This document shows positions 5,697 through 8,668 of a DNA stretch of 8,668 bases, piece by piece; the stretch's first letter is position 1, and each line of letters begins with the position of its first letter. The position numbers and the translations under genes are program-made. The DNA is taken from the NCBI GenBank assembly GCA_002435545.1, contig DJNB01000061.1:14752-23419 (forward strand), written 5' to 3'. The DNA comes from Lachnoclostridium sp. UBA6475 (GTDB lineage Bacteria > Bacillota > Clostridia > Lachnospirales > Lachnospiraceae). The notes under the pieces are model-generated. The model was not told the origin of the DNA. It saw only the letters and a program-made list of their open reading frames with translations, and did no database searches.

Positions 5697-6160
5697 TTAT
5701 TTTTTGTTCTTTTTGTAAACCGCTTTCCTGCTCACTCCCTTCTTTTTCAGAACTTTCTTATATGCTTTGTAATTCTTTGCCGGAAGTTTAAAGACAATGT
5801 TCTTCGCCGTTTTCTTAAACGCCGCCGATCCGACCCTTTTCTTAGTCAACTTGGTTGTCTTTATTATTACCTTTTTAAGTTTCCTACAATTGTAGAATGC
5901 TTTTCTTCCGATTGAAGTTACATTCTTACCGATTATTACTTTTTGCAGTTTCCTGCGGTTTGCAAATGCCTTAGCCCTTATGGATACGACTTTGTAGGTT
6001 ACACCGTTGTACTTCACGGTTGCCGGTACTCTGACTTTTCCCTTTGCATTCTTCTCTGCCGCATAATACATGACCGTCGGATTGCTCTTTCTTGTAGATA
6101 TGACTTTGTATACCGCACCGTCTGCCGCTGTGAATTTCGCGCCTTTTTTCAGTATATCCG
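5697..6160 (-). other. Basic BspA/LRR_5-type C-terminal module of the surface protein
   Basis: About 150 residues with recurring xIxxxAFxxxxxLxxVxI units, flanked by a VPATVKYNGVTYKV strand pair and ending in VYKKNKK. Lys and Arg are very frequent. Modules like this close many clostridial surface proteins. Whether this one binds wall polymers or a host ligand cannot be told here. Confidence 0.7.
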
Positions 6161-8668
6161 AGGTACTTTCCGGCGTACTGCTTGGGGTACTGGCTGGAGT
6201 ACTGCTTGGGGTACTGCTCGGTGTGCCAGCCGGCGTACTGCTTGGTGCAATAGTTGGCGTGCTGCTTGGCGTACCTGCCGGCGTACTGCTTGGTGCAATA
6301 GTTGGAGCGCTGCTTGGAGTACTGGCTGGAGTACTGCTTGGTGCAATAGTTGGCGTGCTGCTTGACGTACTAACCGGCGTACTGCTTGGGGTACTAGTTG
6401 GAGTGCTGCTTGGCGTACTGGTTGGGACATTCGGGGCTTTTACCACGGTAATTGCTATTGTTCCTGTCATTTCCTTATAAACACGGTTTCGTGCAGGGCG
6501 GAATACCCAGTCTGCCTGTATTGTTCCTACGGCAGGCATTTTTTCCGGCTCACTCCATACAAGTGTGCCCTCAACCACCGTGTTTGTACCGGCTTCTACA
6601 AAGACGGCTTCTGTCAGGTTAAGGGATGACAGTTTCTGCCCATAAGTAAGGGTACTGTCTCCTTCTACCGCAACAGAACATCCGTTCTGTAGTTCAACCG
6701 ATTTCTTATCTGTTATCTGCACCGTCAGCGTATATTCCGCATCCTCATAATTCTGCATAACGGCTTTTACCTTGATCGTTGCTGTTTTCCCAATCTTAGA
6801 ATCGTCAACAGCATTGACTTGGAAGGTCAATTTTCCGTTCCCGTCAACTTCTGCCTCACTGAGGATTCCCTCGGTATCAGCGGTATCACAGGAATACACG
6901 GCATCGCCTTTATCTGCCGGGAGTTTTTCGGCGATCTCTACCGCAGATGTCTCTCCTTCCGAACCTGCCGCATAGACATAACTCTGCTCCTCTCCGGTTA
7001 TGACGGGTGCGTCTGCCTTTGCGATCACAAATGTAACCGGGTCACTCTCCAGAGCAGCATAACTGGAAGTTTCTTCCACATAGGCTTTGACGGCATAGGT
7101 TCCTGCATTCACCGGTATCGTGTCCGTATAAACTGCATCTGCCGGAATGCTGCCATCTGCACCAATATGTGCGTATCGATAAAGAACCGTACCATATTTT
7201 GCGCTTATTGCCGGTGCCGGTTTCTTATTTTTTCCATAGGTATATCCGGCGCAGGAAAGCACTGCCGTAAACTCATTTGCTGCCTGCGTTATGGTCAAAA
7301 CGCCGCTCGTTCCGTCTGCGCCATTTCCTGTAAAATTCACGTCGTATTTTTTGCTGTTACAGCTGCCGATAATAGCATATTTTCCACCGGGAGAATCCGC
7401 TTCCGCAACGGAGTCTAATGTAATGCCAAGATCAGCATTACTATCCCCTGCAACAAGACCAGATCCCGCTGCAAAGTCCCATGTAAATTCCGGATTATTC
7501 TGTTCATATACCTTTTCTTTATCGGCTATCACTACCGTGACCGTTTTCTTGGCAACCTCCGGTATCACCTCACAGGATGCCGTTTCATAACGGTCTGCAT
7601 TCTCTCCCGTCGGTGTAAAAACCAAAGTATATGTCTCCGTGGTTTCAATCTCCGGTATGCTTGCTTTCTCCTCTTCTTTTACAGACCAGTTTCCGGAAAC
7701 CGTTGTTTCACTTCCTTTTCTGTCCACTACCTTTGCGTCTGTATCATCCACCCTCATGTCTGCCAGACTCTGTCCATATTCGCCGACAAGTTTCGGTGCT
7801 GTCTCGATATACGGAACCGTCTTCACGGTTCTAAAATTCAAGGCCGCAACATCGCTTGCGTTTCCTGCCTCATCTGCCGCCACCATATACAGCACATAAT
7901 CTGTGTTTGACGTAAGACCGGTAATCTCCAATTGTTGAGCATACTCACTGCTTAATATTTTTCCGGTCACTACACCGTCTTTTGCCTCCCACGTATCGAC
8001 TTCCGTGTCTGCATCCTTGCTTACATCAGCGGTCTTATCCGCAAAATCATCAATGGAAGCCGGTGCCGGTTCCCCTGCTTTCCTACAACTATAGTAATAG
8101 TCTCCCTGCTCTGTACACTGAACCCAAATCTTTGCAGAAATGTCCGTAACGGTAACCTTCTCTTCTTCTGACAAAATATGTAAAGTTGGTTTTTCATTGT
8201 CAAATATCACTCCATTGGAGCAGATATAACTGCTCCGGTTGCCCATTGCATCCTCTGCGTAAACATAGACCAATTGGCCGGTACTTGTGGCATCAGCAAA
8301 AAGCGTTGTCAGCTTTTCTGCCTCCCCGTTTCCGGTTACAGGTACTTTTGTAAAAAAACCTACTCCGGCTCTCTCGTCTAATTCTTCTATCGTAATAAGT
8401 TTATCTCCACTGCTCACATAGTAACCATACCGTACCACTCCGCTCTGGCTGTCATTTGCCTTCACTTTTACGTCCAGACTGTCTCCCTTGAATATCACAG
8501 AATCATACGCTTCTAACAAGAAATTCCACCAGTGTTTCTTGATGTTGATACCGATATTGGCACCGTTCCAGTCCGGTGCCGTCTGGTCGATCTTTGCCGT
8601 CAGCGTTTTCTTCGCAATCTGACCGGCATCATTTTTCAGGTAATAGGTAATCTCCTGCTGCTCCTCTT
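5697..8668 (-). CDS. Giant multi-domain surface protein with Ig-like/MBG domains, Ser/Thr/Pro linker and BspA-type LRR C-terminus (5' end beyond window)
   Basis: The frame is open to the right edge, giving 989 complete residues without an N-terminus; the TTG at 8519 is internal. In order: Ig-like or triple-tyrosine-type repeats (8666-8180, ending in VYAEDAMGNRSS and NEKPTLHI), a fibronectin III-like module (about 8180-7815, LTSNTDYVLYMVAADEAGN), and several MBG/YG-type domains (7812-6435; VVIADKEKVYEQNNPEFTW, YTYGKNKKPAP and STLTYGQKLSSL mark three of them). Then come 22 Pro-containing tetrapeptides (6426-6163) and a lysine-rich end with about three BspA-type leucine-rich units (VVSIRAKAFANRRKLQKVII, VTSIGRKAFYNCRKLKKVII). 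No LPxTG motif, SLH domain or terminal membrane helix is visible at the C-terminus. Such proteins in Lachnospiraceae are secreted or wall-associated and probably adhesive; ligand unknown. G+C is higher than in the left half of the window. Confidence 0.88.
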   Translation of the reverse strand, partial: EEQQEITYYLKNDAGQIAKKTLTAKIDQTAPDWNGANIGINIKKHWWNFLLEAYDSVIFKGDSLDVKVKANDSQSGVVRYGYYVSSGDKLITIEELDERAGVGFFTKVPVTGNGEAEKLTTLFADATSTGQLVYVYAEDAMGNRSSYICSNGVIFDNEKPTLHILSEEEKVTVTDISAKIWVQCTEQGDYYYSCRKAGEPAPASIDDFADKTADVSKDADTEVDTWEAKDGVVTGKILSSEYAQQLEITGLTSNTDYVLYMVAADEAGNASDVAALNFRTVKTVPYIETAPKLVGEYGQSLADMRVDDTDAKVVDRKGSETTVSGNWSVKEEEKASIPEIETTETYTLVFTPTGENADRYETASCEVIPEVAKKTVTVVIADKEKVYEQNNPEFTWDFAAGSGLVAGDSNADLGITLDSVAEADSPGGKYAIIGSCNSKKYDVNFTGNGADGTSGVLTITQAANEFTAVLSCAGYTYGKNKKPAPAISAKYGTVLYRYAHIGADGSIPADAVYTDTIPVNAGTYAVKAYVEETSSYAALESDPVTFVIAKADAPVITGEEQSYVYAAGSEGETSAVEIAEKLPADKGDAVYSCDTADTEGILSEAEVDGNGKLTFQVNAVDDSKIGKTATIKVKAVMQNYEDAEYTLTVQITDKKSVELQNGCSVAVEGDSTLTYGQKLSSLNLTEAVFVEAGTNTVVEGTLVWSEPEKMPAVGTIQADWVFRPARNRVYKEMTGTIAITVVKAPNVPTSTPSSTPTSTPSSTPVSTSSSTPTIAPSSTPASTPSSAPTIAPSSTPAGTPSSTPTIAPSSTPAGTPSSTPSSTPASTPSSTPESTSDILKKGAKFTAADGAVYKVISTRKSNPTVMYYAAEKNAKGKVRVPATVKYNGVTYKVVSIRAKAFANRRKLQKVIIGKNVTSIGRKAFYNCRKLKKVIIKTTKLTKKRVGSAAFKKTAKNIVFKLPAKNYKAYKKVLKKKGVSRKAVYKKNKK
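6163..6426 (-). repeat. 22 tandem 12-bp units encoding a Ser/Thr/Pro linker, with a 48-bp higher-order repeat
   Basis: The units, of type GTACTGCTTGGC on the plus strand, run without interruption and encode tetrapeptides such as SSTP, TSTP, ASTP, AGTP and TIAP. TIAP recurs every fourth unit (6247-6258, 6295-6306, 6343-6354), giving three 48-bp blocks at 6211-6354. This points to expansion by slippage or unequal exchange in steps of 48 as well as 12 bp. The array keeps the reading frame. The peptide should be an extended, possibly O-glycosylated stalk between the Ig-like part and the LRR end. Confidence 0.9.

Noticed and set aside
6163..6426. Possible CRISPR-like array
   Set aside because: The units are contiguous 12-mers without spacers and encode an in-frame Pro-rich peptide.
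6070..6480. Open frames on the plus strand and in another minus frame across the Pro-rich repeat, giving repeats such as LLGVLVGVL or arrays of Arg/Gln
   Set aside because: They are shadows of a 12-bp tandem repeat, which leaves every frame open. They have no ribosome site and lie inside the clearly coding surface gene.
5697..8519. Surface-protein gene starting at the TTG at 8519
   Set aside because: The frame continues open to the window edge with similar domain-like sequence (AKIDQTAPDWNGANIGI), and no ribosome site precedes the TTG.

Overview
The window looks like chromosomal accessory DNA from a low-to-medium G+C Clostridia, most likely a Lachnospiraceae-type gut bacterium. This rests on strong AGGAGG-type ribosome sites, TTGACT/TATAAT-like promoters, and a very large surface protein with Ig-like/MBG-type domains, a Ser/Thr/Pro tetrapeptide linker and a BspA-type leucine-rich end. 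All eight genes I can support lie on the minus strand, so they read from the right edge towards the left edge. The genus assignment is inference. I found no tRNA, rRNA, CRISPR array, transposase or integrase.

In transcription order there are four blocks. (1) From the right edge to 5697 is the 3' part of a giant surface-protein gene, followed closely by a class-I glutamine-amidotransferase-fold hydrolase (peptidase C26) and a YpeA-like GNAT acetyltransferase. (2) From about 4400 to 2272, a candidate promoter with a perfect 14-bp palindrome precedes a DUF1016/YhcG-type PDDEXK nuclease, a membrane HExxH protein of the DUF3267 type and a second GNAT acetyltransferase that overlaps it. (3) From about 2200 to 614 is a self-contained two-gene cassette: a 310-aa winged-helix protein and, sharing one base with it, an AbiEii-like nucleotidyltransferase. 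It looks like a type IV-like toxin-antitoxin or abortive-infection pair, with its own promoter and an inverted-repeat operator candidate. (4) From about 511 to the left edge is a promoter and the start of an XRE-type helix-turn-helix fused to a SAM-dependent methyltransferase, cut by the window edge.

The most informative signal that is not a gene lies at 547-608. This is a leftover fragment of a GNAT gene, homologous to the interior of the intact GNAT at 2272-2709 and sharing a perfect 25-bp direct repeat with it. The two copies bracket the AbiE-like cassette. The nucleotidyltransferase stops six bases before the remnant, lacks the C-terminal part I expect for its family, and has a plausible one-base frameshift in a five-A run. 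The left end of the cassette therefore looks like a recombination or deletion scar, and the toxin may be crippled.

Base composition also changes. The surface-protein gene is visibly richer in G+C (33 of 60 bases at 7261-7320) than the nuclease and toxin-antitoxin part (16 of 60 at 3661-3720, 17 of 60 at 1861-1920). This fits a patchwork of accessory genes left of about 4450.
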